NCBI GenBank assembly: GCA_036426205.1
Contig: CM071568.1
Location: forward strand, 227,052,777 to 227,116,776
DNA from: Ascaphus truei
Taxonomy: Eukaryota; Chordata; Amphibia; Anura; Ascaphidae
Reading direction: 5' to 3'
DNA: 64,000 nt
The position numbers and the translations under genes were made by a program. Under the pieces are notes generated by a model. That model searched no databases, had not been told where the DNA came from, and worked only from the letters and a program-made list of their open reading frames with translations. Below are positions 24,560 through 34,891 of the stretch, piece after piece (position 1 is the first letter of the stretch; the number at the start of each line of letters is the position of its first letter).

Positions 24560-25180
24560 TACATCCTGTTTTTTGTTAGCGAATCCTCCAGTTTTTTCTG
24601 CTCTTTCAACTACAATCTTCATGAGTTTTTCATGATTGTTTGTTAAAGTGTCCCCATGCATTTTGAGCAAGCTGAAGTGTTTTTTTCAGCTCACGTTGAA
24701 ATTCTTTGCTGTTCTTGAGGTACTTGGTGTTGATTGTTTCTGTCTTCTTTTTAATCCATTTTCTTCTTTACCTCTTTGCATTCTGATGTAATTTGCAGTG
24801 AACTAATAGATAATCACTCCTAGTGTCCAAATGGTTAAGGACTGTGCAGTCTTCAATCATGTGTTTCTTGTTAGCTGGGATACAGTACATTTCATTCTTG
24901 ATTCCACTGCGTACATTCCATGTTCTTTGTCTTTCTGCTGGGCGCCAAATTTTGCATTGAAATCTCCCATAAAGTTCTCGAGGTGACAATTGTGATTGTT
25001 GTTGTTAAGTTGGTTGATTTCATGGTAGAATTATTCCTCTTCATTGTCTGTGTGACTTTTTGTTGGGCAATACACTTGGGTTATTTAAAACCTGTATCTC
25101 TTTGTCAACTGAATCATGATTTCGGCTGCTCTTTCTGATGAGATTATATACTTCATTCCTGGTTAATGTTGAAACCTACT
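24560..25180 (-). pseudogene. RTE-type LINE, second half of the endonuclease domain
   Basis: Minus-strand blocks match the apurinic endonuclease of RTE LINEs: RYRF then ITQVYCPTKSHTDNEEE (the IIQVYAPT region), a GDFNAK core near 24960, then DCTVLNHLDTRSDYLLVHCK with the SDH-like pair changed to SDY. Stops and frameshifts break it. It is the continuation of 26686-27020, from which a hAT insertion separates it. The enzyme would nick DNA to prime reverse transcription; no reverse transcriptase is present. Confidence 0.8.
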
Positions 25181-25559
25181 CCACTGATCAGGGCCGCCAA
25201 CAGAAATCTTGGGGCCCAGGACAAATGCAAGGAGCAGGCCCCCCCATAGCACACCTACCATGACATTTTTTTTTTAGGGCGCAACTTTTACTTAAATGGC
25301 AGTGTTGCAAGCCCTATTTCACACCTCGCGAGCCCCCCCGCCCATTTTACAACTTGCGAGCCCCCTCTTTTTCCCTCCCTTCTCCCATGTATTTCTCTCC
25401 CCTCCATCTTACCACACATTCTCCCCCCTCCATCAATTACCCCACTCTTCCTCAATCCCTGCTCCCTGCCCCCCGCCTCACATGTATTTCTCTCCCCTAC
25501 TCCCTCTTTTCCTCTTCCGTCAATTACACCACTCTCACTCAATTCCTTCCCCCCTCACA

Positions 25560-25945
25560 TAATTCCCCCCACAAAATATATACCAAAAAAACCCACCCCA
25601 ATGCAAAAAACTTCCCACCCCCAAATACATACAAAAAAAATTTGCAACCCCAAATATATACAACCCCCACCTCCTCAAATATATACAAACCCCCCAAATA
25701 CATTCAAAGACCCCACCTCCCCAATACATATAAAAAAGACCGCCAATACATATTAAAAAAAAAATACATATAAAAAAAAAACAATGCATATATAAAAAAA
25801 CAATGCATATATAAAAAGCCCCAATGCATATAAAACCCCTCCAATTCATATACAAAGCCCCAAGACATATAAAGGAGCCACCACTCCCCCCCAATACATA
25901 TAAAAAGACCCCCACTCTCCCCTAATACATATAAAAAAGTAGACA
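25560..25945. repeat. Degenerate CCCCAATACATATAAAAA tandem array
   Basis: About 14 units of 20-30 bp lie inside the hAT element. On the minus strand the units translate to repeats of the type FYMYWGG. They are length-variable and unlikely to be coding. Confidence 0.8.
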
Positions 25946-26129
25946 TACCTTGGGAATGATCAGGACCGGTAGCTGCGGGTCCGGCGGCCGGTGGGGGGTC
26001 TGAGGAGCAGCCTGGCTGGGGAGGGCACTGGGCGCAGGCCTGGGTTACGGGCGCCCGGAACTGGAGCCGGTGGTAGGACACAGATAGCGGGCTGCGGAGG
26101 ATGGTGAATGCCGGTGGGGTGGGGGGGGG

Positions 26130-26545
26130 GGGGAGAGAGGAGGAGAAAGGATGCTAGTAGGGACTGAGGGGTGAGGAAGGATGTCGGGCAGTAGGACCTA
26201 TCTGGGAGAGCCAAGGGGATGCTGGTAGGGGTCTGGGGATGGTGGGGGGGGGGGCTGAGTAGTGTGGCTGGGGACTCAGGGAAAGCACGGGTTAAGGCCT
26301 GGCTGCCCGGTCCCCTACAGCAGGCGGAGCGGCGGAGCCTGGAGGATGCCAGTAGGGGGGGAAGAGGGAAGGGAAAGGATCCTAGTAGGGCCTGGGACTG
26401 AGGGGTGGGGAAAGATGCCGGGCGGTAGGGCCTGGATGGGGGAGCTGAGGGGATGCAGGTAGGGGCCTGGGGACAGTGGGCGGGGAGGCTGAGGAGCGTA
26501 ACTGGGAACTCTGGGAGAGCGCGGGTTAAGGCCCGGGCCCTTACT
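26130..26545. repeat. G-rich block, ~240-bp imperfect tandem duplication
   Basis: The words ggatgctggtaggggtctgg / ggatgcaggtaggggcctgg and gcacgggttaaggcctgg / gcgcgggttaaggcccgg occur in the same order about 240 bp apart, showing a tandem duplication inside the hAT element. Confidence 0.7.
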
Positions 26546-26685
26546 TCAGGCAGTGTAGCCATTTTTTTTTCAGACACTTTTTTTTCCTGACACGGGCCCA
26601 GCAGCGGGTGCGGGCGGCCGGTCCCCCTGTGTCACCGGCACGCCAACCCCGGCAGACCCACCCTGTTGGCGGCTTGGCCACTGAT

Positions 26686-27020
26686 TCTTCCGTTTTCTGT
26701 ACCTTTGTAATGTCGTTACATGTCTGCTTGTAATCTTTTCTTCTTATTTCACGATGGCCAACAATACCCCGTTTAATATTTCCATATTCGCCTCTCAGTT
26801 GTTGCAGTGCTGCTTCACTGGACAGATTCCAGCAGTTTTGGGTTGCTAGATTTATGTTTGAATTACAGCTTTTGTTTAACCTCAGGGAACCGTAGCACCC
26901 TCTGCCCAGAACACTGTCATGCCCAGGGACATTCCGGCCCCTGAAGAGTGAGGCCCAGTGCTCTTTGGTATGTTCCATATTTGGGGGTTGAGGTCTTACT
27001 TGCCATGCTGGCCTCATTTA
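26686..27020 (-). pseudogene. RTE-type LINE, N-terminal endonuclease part
   Basis: The minus-strand frame contains NINLATQNCWNLSSEAALQQ, corresponding to the NLATWNVRTL start of RTE endonucleases. After it comes GNIKRGIVGHREIRRKDY, matching the region ending in the catalytic SEVRW motif, here changed to HREIRR. The domain continues at 25180 after the hAT insertion. Catalytic residues have decayed. Confidence 0.72.
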
Positions 27021-27193
27021 CATATTGACAAGTACCTTTCCCACTTTAGCCAGGTATATTGTTTAAGTTTTCATAGTATGTTTAAACCTACCATCACAAG
27101 TGCTGCTATACATCTTCTTGAACACCCGTTGCCACCTTTCCGCCAATAATAATAAAAAAAAGAGCGTTGGGAGGTTTCATAATCTCTCTTCTC

Positions 27194-27324
27194 ACTAGGA
27201 TGATCTATGGATTCCCTTGCGGGTTACCAAAATGTATCACAGTTGGTAATAAATGTACAGTTCTCCAGGAGATATATATATATATATACAAATCAAAAAA
27301 GAATAGACGATACCTTTCTGTATA
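27194..27324. repeat. Left outer arm of a split palindrome
   Basis: The arm (…ACCAAAATGTATCACAGTTG…, then (TA)n) is the inverse of 34806-34891, with about 85% identity over 85 bp. Both arms run into TA-rich DNA before meeting the hAT-like ends. The simplest reading is a palindromic element with an AT-rich centre that was later split by the 27333-34664 insertion. Confidence 0.75.
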
Positions 27325-27503
27325 TATATATACAGTGGTCGACAAATCACCCAAAAATTTACTCGCCGAACCAAAAAATATACTTGCCACTTAGCCCCGC
27401 CCCCAGCTCGCCATAAGCCCCGCCCCCAGCCCTGTTTTTTTTAATGAATAAATTCCTAGTAAGAGCAACATTTGTTTTTGACATAACAGTTTATTTATTG
27501 TAT

Positions 27504-27862
27504 TATTATATAGTATATGCAAGTGATCCAATGCTAGGTAAAAACCATCTCTAAATCCTCATTGAAGCCTTTGCTGCGTGTATTATATAATATATGCAAG
27601 TGATCCAATGCTAGATAAAAACCATCTCTATATCCTCATTGAAGCCTTTGCTGTGTGTATTATATAGTATATGCAAGTGATCCAATGCTACTGTAGGTAA
27701 AAACCATCTCTAAATCCTCATTGAAGCCTTTGCTGTGTGTATTATATAGTATATGCAAGTGATCCAATGCTAGGTAAAAACCATCTCTAAATCCTCATTG
27801 AAGCCTTTGCTGTGTGTATTATATAGTATATGCAAATGATCCAATGCTAGGTAAAAACCATA
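27504..27862. repeat. 77-bp minisatellite, five copies
   Basis: The unit starting TATTATATAGTATATGCAAG begins at 27504, 27581, 27658, 27740 and 27817; the last copy is partial. Period is 77 bp except in the third unit, which has a 5-bp insertion (CTGTA). Divergence between copies is low, so the array is young. Confidence 0.95.
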
Positions 27863-27989
27863 TTTGAATGTTGTTTTCTGTCTACCCCTAATCAAATTAA
27901 GTGTTGCCACCTAGGCAGGGAACACCCTGTGTAGAAAACCATTTGTTTGAATGTGCCTCAGATGTGCTAATTAAACAGACAGAACCACA

Positions 27990-30900
27990 CTGTCAGGTGA
28001 CTTTTTAGGCCTATATAAACCCAGTCAGAACAGCTAGTCTGCCTGCAGCCCATATCCAAGTGGCCTATTATAAGTGGCATGACTACTGAACAACTGAAGT
28101 TTAAAAGGAAGGACAAAAGAAGTGAGGAAGAAGTGGACACCCCATCTGGCCCTGATTCCTGCATTTGAACTACTCTGGAAAGGAGGATATCATCAATACC
28201 AGACTGCATCATTACTGCTGTGATGCTGCCTTTACCATTTATATTTGCTGTGACTTCACTTCTTCTCAAATTATGCACTTCTTTTTACCAGCCTCAGTAT
28301 GTCTCTAACTCTATTCATATATCTCCATCTCTCCTTCCTTCACCACTTCTCTTTTCACATGAACTCCTTTCTTACCTGCGCCCTCTGACACCACACAGCT
28401 ATATCCCCTGCACTAAAACACACCCTTACAAATCATCCTCACACATCCTCTTTCTATCCATGCTTCTCCTCCTTGCTTCTGGGGATATCTCTCCCAATCC
28501 TGGTCCCTGTCTTATTCCTACATGCGCTCGTCCTCGCCTGCCAACTGCAACCTCTACTCCTTCTGGTGTCAACCCCTCCAACCTCATACCCATCCCCTGC
28601 CACCCTCCCTCCTCTCTCCCTTTCTCCTGTGCTCTTTGGAATGCTCGCTCCCTTTCTAACAAGTTCCTCTCTGTACATGACTTCTTTCTCTCTCACTCCC
28701 TGCTTCTCTTTGCTATAACTGAGACCTGGCTCACTCAGTCTGACTCTGCTCTGGAAGCTGCCCTCTCCTATGGTGGCCTTTCCTTCTCCCACACTCCGCG
28801 CACTGATGCCAGGGGTGGAGGCGTAGGGCTCCTGCTCTCCTCTCTCTGTCGTTACCGAACCCTTCCTATTCCTCCCTCTCTTGCTTTTCCCTCCTTTGAG
28901 GCTCACACTGTCCAGATTTTCTCTCCTCTCACTGTTCATGTGGCGGTCATCTATCGCCCACCTACCTCTACTCATCCCCCTTCTGACTTTCTCTCTCACT
29001 TTGAATCCTGGCTCTCTTTCTTCCTCTCCTCAGACTCCCCTGTTCTTCTCCTTGGGGACTTCAATTGCCACATTGATGACCCCTCTCTCTCTTGGGCTTC
29101 CCGCTTTCTTTCTCTAACCTCTTCTTTTGGCTTTCAACAGTGGACTGCAGCCAGCACCCACAAGGATGGCCACTACTTAGACCTGGTTTTCACTAAGAAC
29201 TTCTCTCTCTCCGATTTCTCCATTTCCCCTATTCCTCTCTCTGACCATCATCTCATCTCATTCTCTCTATCTCGCTTCTCCCCTTCTCCACCTCCATCTA
29301 CACACCGGTTCTTCAGAAACCTGCGCTCTATTCACTTACCTGACTTTGAGTCCACTTTACGCTCCTCCCTCTCCTCTCTCAGCTCTGCTACAGACCCCGA
29401 CAACCTGGTCAGGAACTACAAATCTGTCTTGTCCTCCTCTCTTGATCTACATGCCCCACTTTTTCTCTGCCGCACTCGCCCTTCTAACCCTAGACCCTGG
29501 CTAAATTCCCACACACGCATGCTGCGTTCCTCCACTCGTTCCTCTGAACGTTTCTGGAGGAAGTCTCACACTCTCGCAGACTTCCTTTACTACAAATTTA
29601 TGCTATCCTGTTTCAACTCTGCCCTCTCGCAAGCTAAACAAGCCTACTTTTCTGCACTAATCAACATGCACAAGTCTAACCCACGCCGACTGTTCTCTGT
29701 CTTTGATACTCTACTCAAACCACCCTTAGCTGCCTCTCCTTCCTCCATCTCTGCTCAGGACTTTGCTGACTATTTTAAGGAAAAGGTGGAATCCATACGT
29801 CAGAACATCCCTTCTGTCTCTTCTTCCCATCCTACACCTCTTCCTAACTCTCCTCCTGCCTTCCTTGACTCCTTTTCCACTGTCTCAGAGGAGGATGTGT
29901 CACTGTTGATCGCCTCTTCTCCCTCTACCACTTGCTCTTTTGACCCCATTCCCTCCCATCTCCTAAAACCTCTTGCTCCTACTATAATCCCTACGCTCAC
30001 ACACATTTTTAACTCCTCCCTCTGCTCTGGAACCTTTCCATCCTCCTTCAAACATGCAACAGTCATACCATTACTCAAAAACAGCAAGCTTGACCCTACC
30101 AGTCTTTCTAACTATCGACCTGTCTCCCTCCTGCCTTTTGCCTCTAAACTCCTTGAACGTCTTGTATTCTCTCGCTTGCTCCATTTTCTCAACACCTGAT
30201 TCTCTCTAGGACCCTCTATCAATATGGCTTCGCGCCACTGCTCACTCCACGGAAACAGCCCTCACTAAAAATAACTGACGACCTCCATGCTGCCAAAGAC
30301 AGAGGTCATTACACTCTGCTCATATTACTGACCTCTCTGCAGCATGATACTGTGGATCCCCTCTTCTCTCAATTCTCCATACTCTTGCTATTCGGAACAA
30401 AAGCTCTATCCTGGATCTCATCCTACCTCTCCCATCGTACTTTCAGTGTCTCTTCTGCTAACACCTCCTCCTCCTCTTTTATCTCTCTGTGGGGTACCCC
30501 AGGGCTCTGTCCTGGGACCTCTTCTCTTTTCTCGTGTACACACCCTCTCTAGGGACCTCAATAACATCTTTGGGTTTAAATATCACCTCTATGTGACGAC
30601 ACACAAATATACTTTTCAACACCCGACCTTACACTGCTATACAGACCAAAGTTTCTGAATGTCTCTCTGCTATATCATCCGGAGGCCCTCCGTCGCCTTA
30701 AATCAACATGGCTAAAACAGAGCTCCTCATACTTCCTCCCAAAACCTGGCCCTACTACGTCCTTCCACATTACTGTTGGAACTATGATATACACCCAGTA
30801 GCCCAAGCACGCTGCTGGGGTCACACTCACGACTCCTCTCTCACATTCGCCCCTCACATTCAAAACATTTCTAAAACTGGTGCTTTTTCCTCCGCAATAT

Positions 30901-31704
30901 CACAAAGATACGCCCTTTTCTTCTTGCTCGACTGCTAAAACTCTGACTCAGGCCCTCATTCTCTCCGTCTTGATTACTGTAACCTCCTGCTGTCCGGCCT
31001 TCCTGCCTCTCACCTGTCTCCCCTACAATCTATCACTAAATGCTGCTGCCAGAATCACTCTACTCTTTCCTAGATCTGTCTCAGCATCTCCCCTCCTGAA
31101 ATCCCTCTCCTGGCTTCCAATCAAATCCCGCATCTCACACTCATTCTTCTCCTCACTTTTAAAGCTTTACCTTCTGCCGCCTCCTTACATCTCACCCTAA
31201 GTTCTCGCTATGACATCCACGACTCTTGCGTTCTGCTCAAAGGATGTCTTCTTTCTACCCCCTTTTTATCTAAAGCCTCTCCCCCTTTAAACCTTTTTCA
31301 CCTTTTTCACTGACTGCCCCACACTCTGGAATGCCCTTCCCCTCAGTACGCCACGAGCACCCTCTCTATTCACCTTTAAGACCCACCTTAAACACACTTT
31401 TAAAGAAGCATACGAATTGCACTGTAGAACATTCTGGATACACATGATACATAACGCTTGGCCCCTGCAGATGCACTAACCAGAACTCCCTCCTACTGTT
31501 CTGTACGTCTCCCTATGACCAATTAGATTGTAAGCTCCTCGGGGCAGGGACTCCTCTTCCTTATAAGTTTATGTCTAAGCACATATTCCCATGATCGTTA
31601 TTTATATTATCTGTTATTTATTAGATTACCACATGTATTACTGCTGTGAAGCGCTATGTACATTAATGGCGCTATATAAATAAAGACTTACAATACAATA
31701 CAAT
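27990..31704 (+). mobile_element. L2-type non-LTR retrotransposon, near full length
   Basis: A ~3.7-kb LINE contains a long endonuclease/reverse-transcriptase frame (28220-30199) continuing as degraded RT to ~31200. The 3' end, GCGCTATATAAATAAAGACT, is followed by the short tandem tail (ACAAT)n at about 31689-31704, typical of L2/CR1-like elements, which end in short repeats rather than poly-A. The 5' boundary is approximate. It lies within the hAT-like interval 27333-34664. Confidence 0.9.
28220..31200 (+). pseudogene. L2-type ORF2: 2A-like motif, AP endonuclease and reverse transcriptase
   Basis: The first 659 codons (28220-30199) are open. Residues 88-96 read GDISPNPGP, a 2A-like motif. 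The AP endonuclease follows: WNARSLSNK (~139), ITETWL (~166), GGGVGLL (~199), YRPP (~246), GDFN (~283), LDLVFTK (~325) and SDHH (~346), all catalytic blocks present. The reverse transcriptase begins with VIPLLKNSKLDPTSLSNYRP near residue 620, then a stop at 30197-30199. Beyond it the palm is frameshifted: GVPQGSVLGPLLFS is at 30488-30529. The YADD box at 30590 has lost one base, so the catalytic aspartates are out of frame. C-terminal blocks are readable to ~31200. The protein would nick DNA and copy its own RNA; this copy cannot. Confidence 0.92.
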
Positions 31705-31774
31705 TGTATTACATTTCTACTTTACTACAATTAGTCCTTGTTACATAATTACGTGTGTGTTTGTGTGTGTGTGT

Positions 31775-32105
31775 AAATGTTGGATCCAGAAAAAAAAGCC
31801 AGATGTGAATGACTAGTTTCCTGAACCCCTTAACCAGTGCCTGGACGCCCCCGCTTCACAATATCTAAAGCAGCAATCCCGCCTGGGATCTTACCTGATC
31901 CGCAGTCCCTCAATGTCCAGCTAACCTCATTCCCACAATGTTAAACATTGGAGGGGATGTGTTCCCTACCTGTCTTCTGGGTTAAGAGGTATTCCGATGT
32001 CTCCCGTGTGAAGCTCGAGAGTTAGATCTGGAAGTAAGCAGTATAGGTTATTTTGGTGTAGGTATGGGGCAGTTAAGATATACAGGGTAAATAAGATATT
32101 CAGAT
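31775..32105. repeat. Repeat family shared with 52905-53170
   Basis: The words ccagatgtgaatgac, taaagcagcaatcc, gatccgcagtccctcaa and gtctcccgtgtgaag occur in the same order as at 52905-53110, with ~75-80% similarity. In both places the unit leads into (GA)n and then long (CA)n arrays. Confidence 0.75.
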
Positions 32106-32127
32106 CCAGAGTGTCAGAGTGTGTGGG

Positions 32128-32177
<50 letters not shown>

Positions 32178-32548
32178 AGATGAGAGATGAGGCGAAAGAG
32201 AGCATAGATGAGAAGAGAGATGAGAGAGAGAAGAGAGTGATGGCGAGATAGAAGAAGAGGAGAGGGGGAGAGAGTGGTGCGACAGAGGAGATGAGATAAG
32301 GGGGTGGTGACGAGAGTGTAGCGTGCGACAGATGGGAAGGTTTAGGAGATTACAGGGAAATTTTGGGACAGAGAGAGGGTACAGGAGAAAGGGGTGACAG
32401 AAGAAAGAGGGGTGTGACAAACACACACACTCACAGACACACACACAAGACACACACAAACAAGACACACACACAGACAAGACACACACACAGACAAGAC
32501 ACACAGCCAGACAGACACACACACTCGCAGACAGTCACAGGCACACAG

Positions 32549-32596
<48 letters not shown>

Positions 32597-33095
32597 CGAC
32601 ACACCACAGAACACACAACATCCAGCACACACACACACACACACACACACAACACCACACAGCACACACACACACACACCACATTCCCACACACATTCGA
32701 TACACCTGCAACATACACACACACCATACCACACACACTCTACAAAAACGATCCACATAAACACACACACACCCACAACACACACACACACGACACACCA
32801 CACACACACACAGCACACACCACATCCACAAACCCACACACACCACACACACACACACACACGACACTCAAACACCACACCTACACACCACACACAACAC
32901 CACACACATCAGACACAAACTTGAACAACAAACACACCAGCCACACCCACACCAAGCAGGACACACACACACACACACACACACACTCAGACACACACAC
33001 ACACACACTCAGACACACACACTCACAGACACACACACTCACAGACACACACTCACAGACACACTCACAGACACACTCACAGACACACTCACTGG
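32128..33095. repeat. (GA)n followed by compound (CA)n arrays
   Basis: (GA)n lies at 32128-32173, a purine-rich stretch to 32420, then (CA)n with ACAGACAAG and CTCACAGA spacers up to 33095. Long open frames on both strands (Thr-His or Cys-Val repeats) are artefacts. Confidence 0.95.
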
Positions 33096-33179
33096 GTGTG
33101 TGGGTATTCATTGGAAAGGAGGGGGCTCACCTGTGCAGCAGTTCATTAAGGGCTTGCTTGTCCTCAAAATGCGGCGAGC

Positions 33180-33460
33180 TGGGAAGCTAGGCTGGGGGTT
33201 GGGCAGCCAGGCGGGGTGTCAGGCAGCCAGACAGGGGTCAGGCAGCCGGGTGGGAGGTGCGGGAGGTCCTGCAGCCTAGCGGGAGGTTGGGCAGCCGGGC
33301 GGGAAGGTGCGGTAGCTTTGGCAGCCGGGCGGGTGGTCAGACAGCCGGGCGGGAGGTGTGGGAGGTCGAGCAGCCGGGCGGGGGTTCGGGCAGCCGGAGC
33401 GGGAGTTCGGGCAGCCGGGTGGGAGGTCGGGCAGCTGGGCGGAGGTGCGGGCGGGCCAGT
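33180..33460. repeat. GC-rich minisatellite, unit ~20-26 bp
   Basis: The unit GGGCAGCCGGGCGGGAGGTC and variants recur about eleven times. Arginine/Gly-rich and Pro-rich frames across it are repeat translations. A CRE and X-box block follows it at 33505-33547. Confidence 0.9.
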
Positions 33461-33504
33461 GCCAGGCTCCAATGGTGTCTCGTGCTCCTCAGCTCCTTGA
33501 TGCT

Positions 33505-33547
33505 GCGTCACGTCATGACGTCATGAGCGTCCTGTTACCATGGCAAC
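33505..33547. promoter_or_regulatory. CRE plus RFX-like X-box, third site
   Basis: GTCACGTCATGACGTCATGA (two overlapping CRE-like sites) at 33507-33526 is followed by GTTACCATGGCAAC at 33534-33547, a one-mismatch RFX palindrome. The arrangement matches 3470-3492. A further weak site, GTTGCCATGACAAT, is at 34518-34531. Confidence 0.4.
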
Positions 33548-33667
33548 GCGGCATCTGACGCCGCGCGGCCTTTGCAGTTGGAGAAGGAGGCATATAATGG
33601 GCTCATATAGCGAGAGCAGGGAAAATTGCGTGCGCTGCTTGGGCAGCCATGAGGAGGTCACCACAGG

Positions 33668-33710
33668 GCCAAATCCAGTCGCCCGGGGGGTGCGGGCGAC
33701 CGGATTTGGC
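33668..33710. repeat. 18-bp-arm hairpin
   Basis: GCCAAATCCAGTCGCCCG at 33668-33685 is the inverse of CGGGCGACCGGATTTGGC at 33693-33710 with a single mismatch and a 7-base loop. A related, less perfect hairpin is at 22050-22086. Confidence 0.85.
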
Positions 33711-33856
33711 GAACACTGTATATTTACACCACCATGAGGAAGGTCCATTGGGGAACCGAAACATAGTTTTTTGTGTCTTTTATCAAAAATAAAAAAATTA
33801 TGATCTACTTCCCTGCGTGCTATCCCTTGATGTCGTGTTGCAACCGGTATCGTATG

Positions 33857-33861
33857 GTCTG

Positions 33862-33902
<41 letters not shown>

Positions 33903-33926
33903 TTTTTATTTATTTATTTATTTATT
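33857..33926. repeat. (ATCT)n and (TTTA)n microsatellites
   Basis: About eleven perfect copies of a four-base unit are followed by about six copies of TTTA. Confidence 0.95.
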
Positions 33927-34214
33927 GAAAAAACTTAGTTAAAGTGTAGTTAAGTTTTGTAATCAAACCCTTCAAAAGTATGCATGTACTTTTCGAAGTT
34001 AAGGTGACACGCAGCCTTAATTCTCCCCCCCCTCCACCATGCTTTACCATGCATTTTTACTCCGACGAGCACTGAAAACTGTTAATTCCTCCAAAGCTTA
34101 CATCACAGCCAAGAATGGGAAAGCAGTGTGGGTGGCGGGTGTATTGAGAGACTTGATACTTGTTGGATGTGAAGGGTGGGTAGAGAAAGGAATAAGTGAG
34201 GAATGATACTTGTG

Positions 34215-34430
34215 GGAGCAGGGGGTGGAGGGAAAAAGGGGCAGCAGTTTCTTGGGGAGGCATGGAGAACAAAGGGATCACAGAAGCCTGATGCTATGGG
34301 GGGAGGGGTGTGGGGCTGAGAAAGGGATTGGAGAGGCCTCATGTTTCTGGGGAGCGCGAGGAGAAAGGGAACAAAGAGGTCTGATGCTTGGGGAGGTAGG
34401 GAAGAAGGGTGCAGAAAAGCCTGATTTTTG
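34215..34430. repeat. G-rich minisatellite, unit ~55-60 bp
   Basis: Four diverged units share a GGGGAGG…GGGAAC/AAAGAGG…CCTGATG core. They lie near the right end of the hAT-like interval. Confidence 0.65.
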
Positions 34431-34664
34431 AAGAGTGGGCCTGGGGCGAGTCCATTTTGCCCGCTGTCAAGTGTTACTGGCCGTGGGCTGCTGCTGTGCG
34501 GCGTGAAATGACGCCGCGTTGCCATGACAATGGGACGCTCGCCAGCGAGTAAAGTGAAGGGGGTGAGAGAAGGAGGGGGGTTACAATAAGACAATTTTTT
34601 TGGGGCGGGGGGTGAGTGCCTTTTTTTTTCAGACGAGTGCCTTTTTCCAATTTGTCGAGCCCTG

Positions 34665-34891
34665 TATATATATATATATATATATTATATAAATATATAT
34701 ATATATAATCTATCTATCTCGATAGATATATATATATATATATAGATTATATATGTATATATATATATATATATATATCTATAGATATATATATATATAG
34801 CGAGAGAGAGATGGAGAACTGTACATGTATTACCAACTGTGATACATTTTGATAGACCAGTAAGAGAATCCATATACAGTATCATCATAGT
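34665..34891. repeat. TA-rich centre and right outer arm of the split palindrome
   Basis: (TA)n with TCTATC interruptions at 34665-34800, then the arm 34806-34891, the inverse of 27194-27275. The shared core is ATGTATCACAGTTGGTAATA on the left and its complement on the right. Confidence 0.75.

Larger units (their letters stand above)
25189..26677. mobile_element. Non-autonomous hAT transposon inserted in RTE LINE
   Basis: The 1489-bp unit starts CAGGGCCGCCAACAG and ends CTGTTGGCGGCTTGG, forming inverted ends. It is flanked by the perfect 8-bp duplication CCACTGAT at 25181-25188 and 26678-26685, diagnostic of hAT. The inside is simple sequence and GC-rich repeats with no transposase: a degenerate CCCCAATACATATAAAAAG array at 25560-25945 and a G-rich duplicated block at 26130-26545. 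Minus-strand open frames rich in Tyr-Met-Tyr-Trp-Gly come from the first array. Confidence 0.93.
27333..34664. mobile_element. hAT-like 7.3-kb element or composite, with inverted ends
   Basis: The left end CAGTGGTCGACAAATC and the right end ATTTGTCGAGCCCTG form imperfect inverted repeats. Homology continues inward through paired ACTCGCC / GGCACTCGTC motifs to about 60 bp. The 8-bp flanks on both sides are TATATATA, which fits a hAT target duplication but is weak evidence because both flanks are TA arrays. The inside contains a minisatellite, an L2 LINE and other repeats but no recognisable hAT transposase, so it is a non-autonomous element swollen by later insertions. Confidence 0.6.

Noticed and set aside
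25535..26577. Minus-strand frames of 126-205 codons
   Set aside because: Arise from the AT-rich array and G-rich duplication inside a non-autonomous hAT element.
27504..27862. CRISPR-like repeat array
   Set aside because: Units are contiguous 77-bp tandem copies without spacers, in a eukaryotic genome.
32342..33190. Overlapping 187- to 275-codon frames on both strands
   Set aside because: Thr-His and Cys-Val repeats from (CA)n/(TG)n; both strands are open for the same reason.
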